A stretch of DNA of 64,000 bases from Bryobacterales bacterium (GTDB lineage Bacteria > Acidobacteriota > Terriglobia > Bryobacterales > Bryobacteraceae), in contig JAEUQC010000148.1 in assembly GCA_016789905.1 (NCBI GenBank), forward strand, positions 1 to 64,000, given 5' to 3'. Made by a program: the position numbers and the translations under genes. The notes beneath the pieces were generated by a model. It searched no databases. It worked only from the letters and a program-made list of their open reading frames with translations, and had not been told where the DNA came from. Below, piece by piece: positions 8,546-16,092 of this stretch (position 1 is its first letter; each line of letters starts with the position of its first letter).

Positions 8546-10117
8546 TCACCTTGCCGTCTCAGCGGGAGCCAGACCGACTTCTTCGATGTTCCATATTACC
8601 CGGGGCAGGAGGCTGCTGACTTTAACGCCGGTCAACTGCCTGGAGACGGCGGCGAGCGCGTTCGGGTGTACCAGGTAAAGGACGGGCGCCTGGTCGGCGA
8701 CAATTTCCTGGAACCGTTGCATGAACTGCCGCCGCTTGGCAGGCGAAGTTGCGTGGAACTGGGCGCGCAGAACCTGGTCGATTTCCGCTTCCCACGGCGT
8801 CGCCGGCTGTTTCTGAGAGGGGTTCCAGGCGTGGCTTGACGATGTGCTCATCCAAATATTCATTTGGTCGTTCGGGTCCAAGTCAATCCCGACCATTCCC
8901 AACAGAACCGCATCGTAGTTGGATGACCGTGTCATTCGTTCGAGCAGCGATGGCATGTCGAGCAAGACGACTTGGATCTTGATGCCGATCTTGTCCAAGT
9001 CCTGCTGAATCATCGCCGCCATGCGCTGGCGGACTCGGCTGGTGGAATTTGTCAGCAGGGAGAATGTCACCGGATTGCCGGAACTGTCCAGGAGTAGGCC
9101 GTTGCGCAGTTGGAATCCGGCTCTTGTCAAAAGAGTCTGGGTTTGTTTGGCATCGTAGGGCTGGGCCCGGAGTTTCGGAGCGAACCATTCTTTGGCCGAC
9201 GGCGCCACCGGGCCCACTCCGGGGACGGCGCGACCGCCGTAGGCTACGCGGACCAGATCCTCGCGGTGAAGGGCCGCCGAAAGGGCACAGCGAAACTCTC
9301 GTGAGGTGAACCACTTCTTTTTGTGTTCAGGAATCGGCGCGCCCGGATTTTGGTTAAACCAAAGAATTTCGCTGTCCAGTGTGGGGCCGGCGTCCTGGGT
9401 CTGGCCTGTCTTTTGCAGGGCGGCGAACCCATCCGCGTCAAGAGCAGAAAGGAAGTGCAATTCGCCTCGTTCAAACCTTGCCCGCTCCAGTTCTGGATTG
9501 GCCTGGATATCGATGCGGACCGCGTCCAGCCGCGGCAGCGGCTTCCGGAAGTAGTTCGGGTTCTTTTGAAAGCGCAACGAGGTGCCGCGCTTGTATTCGG
9601 TCAGTACGAACGGACCAAGCGCGGCTTTGTCCCCAAGCGGGGAGCGGGAGGAGAGAACCGGCACCTCTTCGAAGAAACTATCGAGCCCGGCGATCGGTTC
9701 TTTTGTGCGGATACGAACCTCAAGAGGGCCGGGAGTTTCGACCGATGTGATGCCAGCCGCGCGTAAACCCTCGCTCATCGGGTATGCTTTCGCCGGGTCC
9801 AACAGGCGCTGGATTGTGGTCTTCACGTCCTGGCTATCGGCCACGGTACCGTCGGAATATCGTAAGCCAGGGCGCAAGCGGAAAACGAGAGTGAGTCCCT
9901 TGTCGCGGATTTCCCACTTCTCAGCGAGTTCGGCTTCCAGTTTTTGCGTGATGCGGTTCCGCCGCACCAGGCGGGCGGTTGTGAGGAACCGAACGGTGTC
10001 GGAGTTCTGGTCAGTGACCGCGAGGGGCTCGAGCGTCTTTGGATCACTTCGAATGGAGAAACGAAGTTCGGCGGCCGCGAGGGAGGCGAGGGTGGCAAGA
10101 AGCAGAATCGGTCTCAT
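8546..10117 (-). CDS. Extracellular solute-binding protein, family 5
   Basis: Protein of 523 residues, the normal length of the DppA/OppA/NikA family. It would capture a peptide or other small ligand outside the inner membrane and deliver it to the permeases. An Ala/Leu-rich signal peptide (residues 1-16) ends near AAAEL. The body shows the family pattern: early RSDPKTLEPL, the RPGLRYSDGT motif (SBP_bac_5), and the EFRCALSAALHREDLVRVAYGG block. Its ATG overlaps the permease stop (ATGA, 10114-10117), supporting one operon. The ligand cannot be told from sequence; the adjacent sulfatase hints at a sulfated compound or its breakdown product, but this is speculative. Confidence 0.88.
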   Translation of the reverse strand: MRPILLLATLASLAAAELRFSIRSDPKTLEPLAVTDQNSDTVRFLTTARLVRRNRITQKLEAELAEKWEIRDKGLTLVFRLRPGLRYSDGTVADSQDVKTTIQRLLDPAKAYPMSEGLRAAGITSVETPGPLEVRIRTKEPIAGLDSFFEEVPVLSSRSPLGDKAALGPFVLTEYKRGTSLRFQKNPNYFRKPLPRLDAVRIDIQANPELERARFERGELHFLSALDADGFAALQKTGQTQDAGPTLDSEILWFNQNPGAPIPEHKKKWFTSREFRCALSAALHREDLVRVAYGGRAVPGVGPVAPSAKEWFAPKLRAQPYDAKQTQTLLTRAGFQLRNGLLLDSSGNPVTFSLLTNSTSRVRQRMAAMIQQDLDKIGIKIQVVLLDMPSLLERMTRSSNYDAVLLGMVGIDLDPNDQMNIWMSTSSSHAWNPSQKQPATPWEAEIDQVLRAQFHATSPAKRRQFMQRFQEIVADQAPVLYLVHPNALAAVSRQLTGVKVSSLLPRVIWNIEEVGLAPAETAR

Positions 10118-10959
10118 GAGGATTCTCCGCCCGCGAGTGCGCGCAGGCTGATGGAACTAATGGCCAGCAGTAGGGCGGGCACAAGGGCCCAAGGCCTTTC
10201 CAGGACGGTGTTTGTCTGCACCAGTTCAACGAGGGACCCTCCCCAGGAGGGGAGCGGTTCGGGAATTCCCAGACCCAACATGCCGAGCGTGGCTTCTCCG
10301 AGCATGAGCGTTGGGAGCAGCAGCAGGAATTGCGTTACAAGAACTGGACCCACGTTCGGGACGATGTGGGCGCGCCAAAGCGTGAATCCGGCGGCCCCTG
10401 TGGCACGCGCCTGCCGAATCCACGGTCCGGTCACCATGCCGAGAACGGCATCCCGAATGGCCCGTGCTCCATGAGCCCAACCGATGAATCCGAGTATCCC
10501 AAACGTGACGGCGGCAGTTACGCCAGCGGATGTGTCAAGGGGCAGCACCGCGCGTATAACGAAAACGAGCAGATACCACGGCGTAGAGAGCATCACATCG
10601 AAGACGATGGCCGTGGCGGTTCTGGCCGCCGAACCGCCTAAAGCGCCGATCGTACCCACGAAAGCGGCGACCGCACATGCGCCGCCGGCAGCCGTCGCGG
10701 CCATCACCACCGAGAGCCGACCGCCAACGACGAACCGAGCGAAATTGTCACGGCCGAGCGAATCCGTGCCAAGCCAATGCTCCGAACCGGGGGAGCTTAG
10801 GATGAGATCCCGGTCCTGGGCGGCATAGTCGTGGCGGGACACAACCGGGCCCGCCACAAGCAGCAGTACGACGCCTGAGAGGACCATTGAGGCCAAATTC
10901 TTCATGTGGCCTCTAGAAAACGGTAAGCACCTGGTATGGAGTAAGCCCAGTATGCGCAT
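10114..10959 (-). CDS. ABC transporter permease, DppC-like
   Basis: Protein of 281 residues with about six membrane segments. The N-terminal SEHWLGTDSLGRDNFARFVVGGR block is the hallmark of DppC/OppC permeases. An EAA-type coupling loop (ARATGAAGFTLWRAHIVPN) lies near residues 180-200. I take the first ATG (10959) because a GGAGG site lies 9 nt upstream of it, inside the end of the preceding permease gene. An alternative ATG at 10905, preceded by AGAGG, would remove 18 residues. The gene follows the DppB-like permease with a 1-bp gap and overlaps the binding-protein gene by 4 bp. Confidence 0.87.
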   Translation of the reverse strand: MRILGLLHTRCLPFSRGHMKNLASMVLSGVVLLLVAGPVVSRHDYAAQDRDLILSSPGSEHWLGTDSLGRDNFARFVVGGRLSVVMAATAAGGACAVAAFVGTIGALGGSAARTATAIVFDVMLSTPWYLLVFVIRAVLPLDTSAGVTAAVTFGILGFIGWAHGARAIRDAVLGMVTGPWIRQARATGAAGFTLWRAHIVPNVGPVLVTQFLLLLPTLMLGEATLGMLGLGIPEPLPSWGGSLVELVQTNTVLERPWALVPALLLAISSISLRALAGGESS

Positions 10960-10960
10960 A

Positions 10961-11788
10961 TTACTTTGCCTCCAGCCCGGCAGTCTCGGCCAGGAGACTC
11001 ATGCCGCTGGTCACGGCAGTAAACAGGAGCGTCAGCGCTGTCAGCAATGGAAGATCGCGGCCGGCCACGGCGCGCCACGCCAGTTGGCCGAGCCCGTGCT
11101 GGTCGCAAAGCACTTCCACCGGAATCAACGCACCCAGAACCAGCGGCACAGACACCGCAAGTAAGCCGAAGAGCTGTCGAGTATTGGGAAGCCAAATGGC
11201 GTGCCATTGGAGCCGCCAGGGCCCCGCCCCTTGTGCTAACAGAGCCAGAACATGGGCCCTTTTCCTAGCCATCTGCAGCAGTGTTTGCCAATAGGCGTAG
11301 GTTTTCGGCCACACACACACCGCCAACCCCACCCACGGAGCGACTCCGTTTAGAGCCAAGGCGACAACCACGAATGCGGCCGGAAGCGAGAGGACCACAC
11401 TTCCTGCGCCGAGGGCCAAACGCCCGATCCCAGGCCAGAAGTGCGCCGCCACGCCGGCAGTCAGGGCCATGACCCAGGCGGCGGCGAAGCCTCGCCAAGC
11501 GTTGGTTAGTGTTGTTGAGGCCCGTTCGGCAATCAATTCTGAGACTGGAACTCCGAATTGGATGGAGGTACCGCCTCGGCCATGCACCAACTCGCTGGCG
11601 TACCACCGAGTGAATTCGAAATAGCTGGAGAAGGTCCTTGCGCCGGGTTCGTTCGCCAGCGTTTGCGCGGTTCCCCACAAACTCTCATCCAAGTCCCGGC
11701 CGGGGGCGTACCACAGCAGTGCCGTCAACAAAACGTAAGCGGTCGCCAGGGTTAGAAAAAACCGGCTGCATGAAAGCGCCAGTCGCAT
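10961..11788 (-). CDS. ABC transporter permease, DppB-like
   Basis: Protein of 275 residues with an N-terminal helix and about five further membrane segments. The first periplasmic region contains the SELVHGRGGTSIQFGVPVSELI pattern seen in DppB/OppB permeases, and an EAA loop (AQGAGPWRLQWHAIWLPN) sits near residue 190. It pairs with the DppC-like permease to form the transmembrane channel of an importer. It begins 2 bp after the stop of the HD-GYP/GGDEF gene, so both are probably on one transcript. The protein is somewhat shorter than classical DppB (about 330), and sequence similarity seems low, so the substrate class is uncertain. Confidence 0.83.
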   Translation of the reverse strand: MRLALSCSRFFLTLATAYVLLTALLWYAPGRDLDESLWGTAQTLANEPGARTFSSYFEFTRWYASELVHGRGGTSIQFGVPVSELIAERASTTLTNAWRGFAAAWVMALTAGVAAHFWPGIGRLALGAGSVVLSLPAAFVVVALALNGVAPWVGLAVCVWPKTYAYWQTLLQMARKRAHVLALLAQGAGPWRLQWHAIWLPNTRQLFGLLAVSVPLVLGALIPVEVLCDQHGLGQLAWRAVAGRDLPLLTALTLLFTAVTSGMSLLAETAGLEAK

Positions 11789-11790
11789 TG

Positions 11791-14328
11791 CTATCTCCCG
11801 ATGCCCGCGCCCGGGCCTTGTGCCGGCACCGCGCCGATCTTAGTGACGCGCTTGCTTGCCGGGACGCCACCCGCGGCGTTCCCGAGATTCAACCCAGCGG
11901 AGAGCCTGGATAGTCTGGCGGCCATGCGGCCCTGTTTTGATTTCTTATTCTCATACATTCGCCGGTCCGCTTCTGCCATCAGCATTTCCGGCGTTACCCC
12001 ATCGGCGCCAAACACCGAAACTCCCCAACTTGCTGAGAGCCGATTATCTCCGGTGATCTCAATGCCAACACGTTCTGTTGCCAATTGGACCTGATTGGCG
12101 AGATTCACCGCTTCCTCGGACGCGGAATGAGGCAGAATGACCACGAATTCGTCGCCACCCATCCGGGCCATGCTTCCGCCCGCCGGCAGCAGCAATCGTG
12201 CACGCGAAGCTACTTCGCGCAGGGCGTCATTCCCGCGGAGGTGGCCGAATGTATCGTTGAGCAGTTTGAAGCCGTCCAGGTCGAGGACGACGATAGCGAA
12301 GGAGGCGCCGTCGGTCAAAGAACGTTCGCAAGCTGATTCGAGATGTGACACAAGCCACCGTGAGTTGGAAAGCCCGGTTAATTCGTCAACATAGGCATCG
12401 CCACTGGCTTTCTGGAAGCGGAGCGAGTTCTCAACCTGGAAGGCGAGTCTGGCGGCAACGGCCATAAGTACACGCAAATGGTCGCGAGAGTAGTGATCGC
12501 GAGACGTCGAGTAGAGCGTCAGCGCTCCGATGACTCCCGACTCGCCTTCGACCGGCACCGAAAGCGCCGAGCGCAGATGCGTGATCGCTTTGCGGTCCTT
12601 TAGAAAACCCGGCTCCACAGCCGGATTTCCATTTAGAATCGTCTTCTTTTCGTGGACTACCCATCCGGAAAGCCCTTGGCCGACCGGGATGCGCAAGCTC
12701 TGGAACAGTTCGACTTCGTTGCCGCTCACATAGAGCGGATTTAGCGTTTCGCCGTCGAGATGATAGTACGCGATTGTTTCAAAGGGAATGGTGGTTCGAA
12801 GTTTCTCCTCCAATCGAAGGAACATGGTGGAGAGGTCGATGGATAGCGTAAGGTCCTGCGAAATTGAGAAAAGGAACTGCGCTTCGGCACGGGCCGACGC
12901 GATGCTTTCGACAAACTCGGATCGATCGGCGCTGGACTTTTGAGGCTCTTCGGCGAATCCCGCGTCGGGCGCATCTCCACGGGCGACTTTCACGTCCACC
13001 GAGAGTTTCGCGCGTTCGGAATCAGAGTGGTTTTTCGCTTTGACCTCGAGTTCCTGGTAGCGTTTCGCCATCACTGCTACAACCCGCGGATCGAACGCCC
13101 TGCCTGCCTCCTTCTCCAGATAGGCCATGGATTCATCAACGGGCAGAGCACGCCGGTATTGCCGGTCGCTCGATAGGGCGTCAAAGCAGTCCACCGCGCT
13201 CAGGATCCTGGCGCCCAATGGTATCGCTTCGCCAATAAGGCCATCAGGATAGCCGGAGCCATCCCATTTCTCATGGTGATGCCTCACAATGGGAACCACC
13301 GGATAGGGGAATCGCACGGATTCGAGGATTTCAGCTCCCACCACCGGATGGATCTTCATCTTTTCGAACTCCTCCGGGGTGAGTCGCCCCGGTTTGGAGA
13401 TGATGTGTTCGGGAACCGCGAGTTTGCCGATGTCGTGCAGTAGCGAGGCGGCGAGAAGCGCTTTGAGGTCGATCTCGTCCATCCCCAACTCTCGCCCCAC
13501 CTCGGTGCAGTAGACCTGCACCCGCTGCAGGTGATCGTGGGTGGTTTGGTCCTTCGCTTCGATGGCCAATGCCAAGGCTTCGATCGTTCTCAGGTGAAGC
13601 GAGGCCATCTCTTCGGCGTGGTTTCGTTCGACCTCGGCCTGCGTCTTTTCGGCTTGCAGCCGCTCCAGGTAGTTCCCATAGGAGCGATAGATAATGTAAA
13701 CAAGCGGGACGAGCAGAACCGCCGTCTGCCAACCCGCCGCCATTTTCACCGCCCACAGCAGGCCGGAAATGGCCGCACCCACAAGATAATACGGGAACGA
13801 CCAGAAAAAGCATGTCCGCCACGTCGTCAACAGAGACTTCTTTTCTGTCAGCGCGATAATGATGGACACGGGAACGGTGTTGCAGAGGAAATAGGCGATC
13901 GACGTGAGCGCCAGCCGGAACGGGAATTCGAGAACCGGGAAGGCCGGCGTAACGACTCCGTACGTAAGAGTAGCGATACGGACTGCCACCGCGACGCTGC
14001 TAATATTGAATGCCGCCTGCACCAGCCTTTCGGAACCCTTTGCTTTGATTCTGTAGAAGTACTGCGCGATGACCGCCAAAACGGACATTAAGAGGGTTTC
14101 ACCAGCGCTAAGCTGGGCCGTACCGACCAGCACGAAAAGGAAGTTGACGGACATCGTCCCCTTGACTCCGGGGAGTGCCACCTTCCAGGCGGACGTTAGC
14201 AGCGCCAACGCCGTGAAAACAAAGAAGCGCAGCGAATCTTCGCATTGCCAATAGAGGGGCAGTTCGGCGAGGGTGGTTAATCCTCCGAGCACAATGAGCG
14301 CGATGTAAGCTTTTGCTTTCCAGTTCAT
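11791..14328 (-). CDS. Membrane HD-GYP / GAF / GGDEF cyclic-di-GMP signalling protein
   Basis: Protein of 845 residues combining both arms of c-di-GMP turnover. Residues 1-215 hold about seven hydrophobic segments (an uncharacterised membrane sensor). An HD-GYP phosphodiesterase follows, with H298-D299 and G359-Y-P361 plus the HHHEKWDGSGYP block. A GAF domain (about 480-635) and a GGDEF domain with intact G724-G-D-E-F728 complete it. The inhibitory I-site RxxD before GGDEF is absent, so product inhibition is unlikely. It heads the operon with the ABC transporter and sulfatase (2-bp gap), which is an unusual partnership. A strong hairpin lies just upstream of the start (14337-14369). Both catalytic centres look intact; the net direction of activity is unknown. 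Confidence 0.9.
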   Translation of the reverse strand: MNWKAKAYIALIVLGGLTTLAELPLYWQCEDSLRFFVFTALALLTSAWKVALPGVKGTMSVNFLFVLVGTAQLSAGETLLMSVLAVIAQYFYRIKAKGSERLVQAAFNISSVAVAVRIATLTYGVVTPAFPVLEFPFRLALTSIAYFLCNTVPVSIIIALTEKKSLLTTWRTCFFWSFPYYLVGAAISGLLWAVKMAAGWQTAVLLVPLVYIIYRSYGNYLERLQAEKTQAEVERNHAEEMASLHLRTIEALALAIEAKDQTTHDHLQRVQVYCTEVGRELGMDEIDLKALLAASLLHDIGKLAVPEHIISKPGRLTPEEFEKMKIHPVVGAEILESVRFPYPVVPIVRHHHEKWDGSGYPDGLIGEAIPLGARILSAVDCFDALSSDRQYRRALPVDESMAYLEKEAGRAFDPRVVAVMAKRYQELEVKAKNHSDSERAKLSVDVKVARGDAPDAGFAEEPQKSSADRSEFVESIASARAEAQFLFSISQDLTLSIDLSTMFLRLEEKLRTTIPFETIAYYHLDGETLNPLYVSGNEVELFQSLRIPVGQGLSGWVVHEKKTILNGNPAVEPGFLKDRKAITHLRSALSVPVEGESGVIGALTLYSTSRDHYSRDHLRVLMAVAARLAFQVENSLRFQKASGDAYVDELTGLSNSRWLVSHLESACERSLTDGASFAIVVLDLDGFKLLNDTFGHLRGNDALREVASRARLLLPAGGSMARMGGDEFVVILPHSASEEAVNLANQVQLATERVGIEITGDNRLSASWGVSVFGADGVTPEMLMAEADRRMYENKKSKQGRMAARLSRLSAGLNLGNAAGGVPASKRVTKIGAVPAQGPGAGIGR

Positions 14329-14336
14329 TGTCGGAT

Positions 14337-14369
14337 AGGGTCCACAGCCAGTTTGGTGGCCTGGACCCT
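14337..14369 (-). promoter_or_regulatory. Hairpin in the leader of the HD-GYP/GGDEF gene
   Basis: A near-perfect inverted repeat: outer 8-bp stem AGGGTCCA with TGGACCCT, inner 4-bp stem GCCA with TGGC, separated by a 2:1 internal loop, and a 6-nt apical loop. On the minus strand it ends 8 nt before the ATG at 14328, where no clear Shine-Dalgarno is seen. It could control translation of the signalling protein or terminate readthrough from the upstream protease genes. No T-run follows, so a classical terminator is unlikely. Confidence 0.45.
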
Positions 14370-14423
14370 CATAATGGCGTTATCGGCAGGGTTTGATTCC
14401 TTCTTTAGTCCGCTGACCGTTGG

Positions 14424-16076
14424 TTATTTGTCGCCGCCGATGACGGAGTCGCCCCAGAGGATCGAATCACCCCAGAGGATGGAGTCACCCCAAAGGATGC
14501 TGAAAGCGCTGACGGAGGGATCGCCCCACGGGGTGCCGATGTTGCCGAGCAGTGCGGTGGTGGAAACGTTCACTGAGCCGTAGATCATGGGACCGTAAAG
14601 CGCCCAATTGATGGCGGGATTGGTCCAGGTAGTGGTGGTATCGGTGATGGAGACGGAGCCCCAGGAGTTTACGACGAGTTTCGGGGAGATGGCGCCTTCG
14701 GTGCCGCCACCGAGTTGGCCAAGGGCGGAGGCGATATCAAGCTGGCCGGCGCCGATGGTGGGGGTGTCGTGATAGGTGGTGAATGTGCCGTTGGAGTTCG
14801 TGACGGTGGAACTGGCCGGGAAGACCTTGCTGGCGGTGCGCATCAAGCGGCTTTTGACCTGGCCGGGGGTAAGTCCGGGTTCCCGCTGAACAAGCAGGGC
14901 GGCGGCGCCGGCGACCATGGGCGCGGCCATGGAAGTGCCGGAGAGGCGGATGTACTTGTTGGCTGGATAGCCGGTTGTGACGATCAGGCTGGCGTAGGAA
15001 TTGGCGATGGTAGTGCCGGTGGCCAGGGCAGAGCCGATGCGATTACCGGGCGCGACAAGATCGGGCTTTACGATTTTGTCAATGATGGCTGGGCCCTTGC
15101 TCGAATAAGAAGTGACGACATCATCGGCTCGGGTAAGAGACTCTTTCATGTTCACGGCGCCGACAGTGAGGACGAAGGGGTCGTTGCCGGGGCTTTTGAT
15201 GGTGCCGTAGCCATTAACGCCGCCGCCGTTGTACTGACCGAGGTTGCCGGCGGAGGTGACGACAAGGATGCCGGCGTTAGTGGCGGCCTCGACTGCCTGG
15301 CAGAGCGCATCCATGGTGTAGGACTCATAGATGGGGCGGCCAAGCGAGAGGTTGATGACGCGGATGTTAAATGTGTCTTTCAGTTGGATGGCCCGATTGA
15401 TGGCCGCGATGACATCGGCGTCGTTGCCGTTGCCGGTGTTGTTGAGCACGCGGAGATTGACGATTTTGGCGGCCGGAGCGATGCCCTTCATAGGAGCCGA
15501 GGTAGCGGCGGTGCCGGAGCAGGCGCCGTTGCCGGCGACGATGCCGGCGACATGGGTGCCATGGCCGAAGCCGTCGGTGGTGGCGGTGACGCCCGGGATG
15601 AAGCTCTCACTGTAGACGATGCGGCTGGTGGTGCAGGTAGCGTCCTTGAGATCAGGGTGGAGCGTAACGCCGCTATCGATGATGGCGACGGCAACGCCGG
15701 CGCCGGAGAGACCGAAGGACGGCGCGGTGTAGGCGCCGGTGGTCTGGTAGGCGAGGGCGAGGGTGGGCCGAAGGGGCCGGTTGGGGACGATGGAGACAAC
15801 GTCGTCGTCTGCGGCGAGCGATTCGATGTCCTTCCACTTCCCTTCAACGAGATTCTGTTTGATGGCGTCGAAGGAGGCCTTGATGGAGGCGCTATTGGCA
15901 ACGAGTTTTTTCGCGGCGGATCTGCGGACAACGATGACGGACGCATTGTCGTCTTTGGCGAGCTTTTTGAGATCCTTGGCGATCTTCTCCTGCGGCGTGG
16001 CGCCGAGGGCGGCGAAGGCAGTGACCGTTACGGTCAGCAACACAGAATTCTTAATCATGGTGTTTTCGTTTCTCAT
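14424..16076 (-). CDS. Secreted S8 subtilisin-like protease with SILWGD repeats
   Basis: Protein of 550 residues. Signal peptide (about 1-25), a pro-region (about 26-110), then a complete subtilase domain with catalytic D134 (IIDSG), H172 (GHGTH), oxyanion N278 (SAGN) and S382 (SGTSMAAP). After the catalytic domain comes a short linker and a C-terminal tail of three perfect SILWGD hexapeptides (526-544). A WGDP a few residues earlier looks like a decayed copy. An AGGAG ribosome site 7 nt before the ATG at 16076 supports the start. It follows its paralogue by 16 bp, so they form a tandem pair in one operon. The enzyme is predicted to be active outside the inner membrane; the target is unknown. 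Confidence 0.92.
   Translation of the reverse strand: MRNENTMIKNSVLLTVTVTAFAALGATPQEKIAKDLKKLAKDDNASVIVVRRSAAKKLVANSASIKASFDAIKQNLVEGKWKDIESLAADDDVVSIVPNRPLRPTLALAYQTTGAYTAPSFGLSGAGVAVAIIDSGVTLHPDLKDATCTTSRIVYSESFIPGVTATTDGFGHGTHVAGIVAGNGACSGTAATSAPMKGIAPAAKIVNLRVLNNTGNGNDADVIAAINRAIQLKDTFNIRVINLSLGRPIYESYTMDALCQAVEAATNAGILVVTSAGNLGQYNGGGVNGYGTIKSPGNDPFVLTVGAVNMKESLTRADDVVTSYSSKGPAIIDKIVKPDLVAPGNRIGSALATGTTIANSYASLIVTTGYPANKYIRLSGTSMAAPMVAGAAALLVQREPGLTPGQVKSRLMRTASKVFPASSTVTNSNGTFTTYHDTPTIGAGQLDIASALGQLGGGTEGAISPKLVVNSWGSVSITDTTTTWTNPAINWALYGPMIYGSVNVSTTALLGNIGTPWGDPSVSAFSILWGDSILWGDSILWGDSVIGGDK
14445..14501 (-). repeat. Hexapeptide repeat, SILWGD x3
   Basis: Three consecutive 18-bp units encode SILWGD at the C-terminus of the 550-residue subtilase. 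The DNA units differ only at a few, mostly third-codon, positions, so the amino-acid pattern appears to be conserved. The same motif with Ala and Glu (SALWGE) is found in the upstream paralogue. Confidence 0.85.
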
Positions 16077-16092
16077 GGCGATACTCCTGCGA

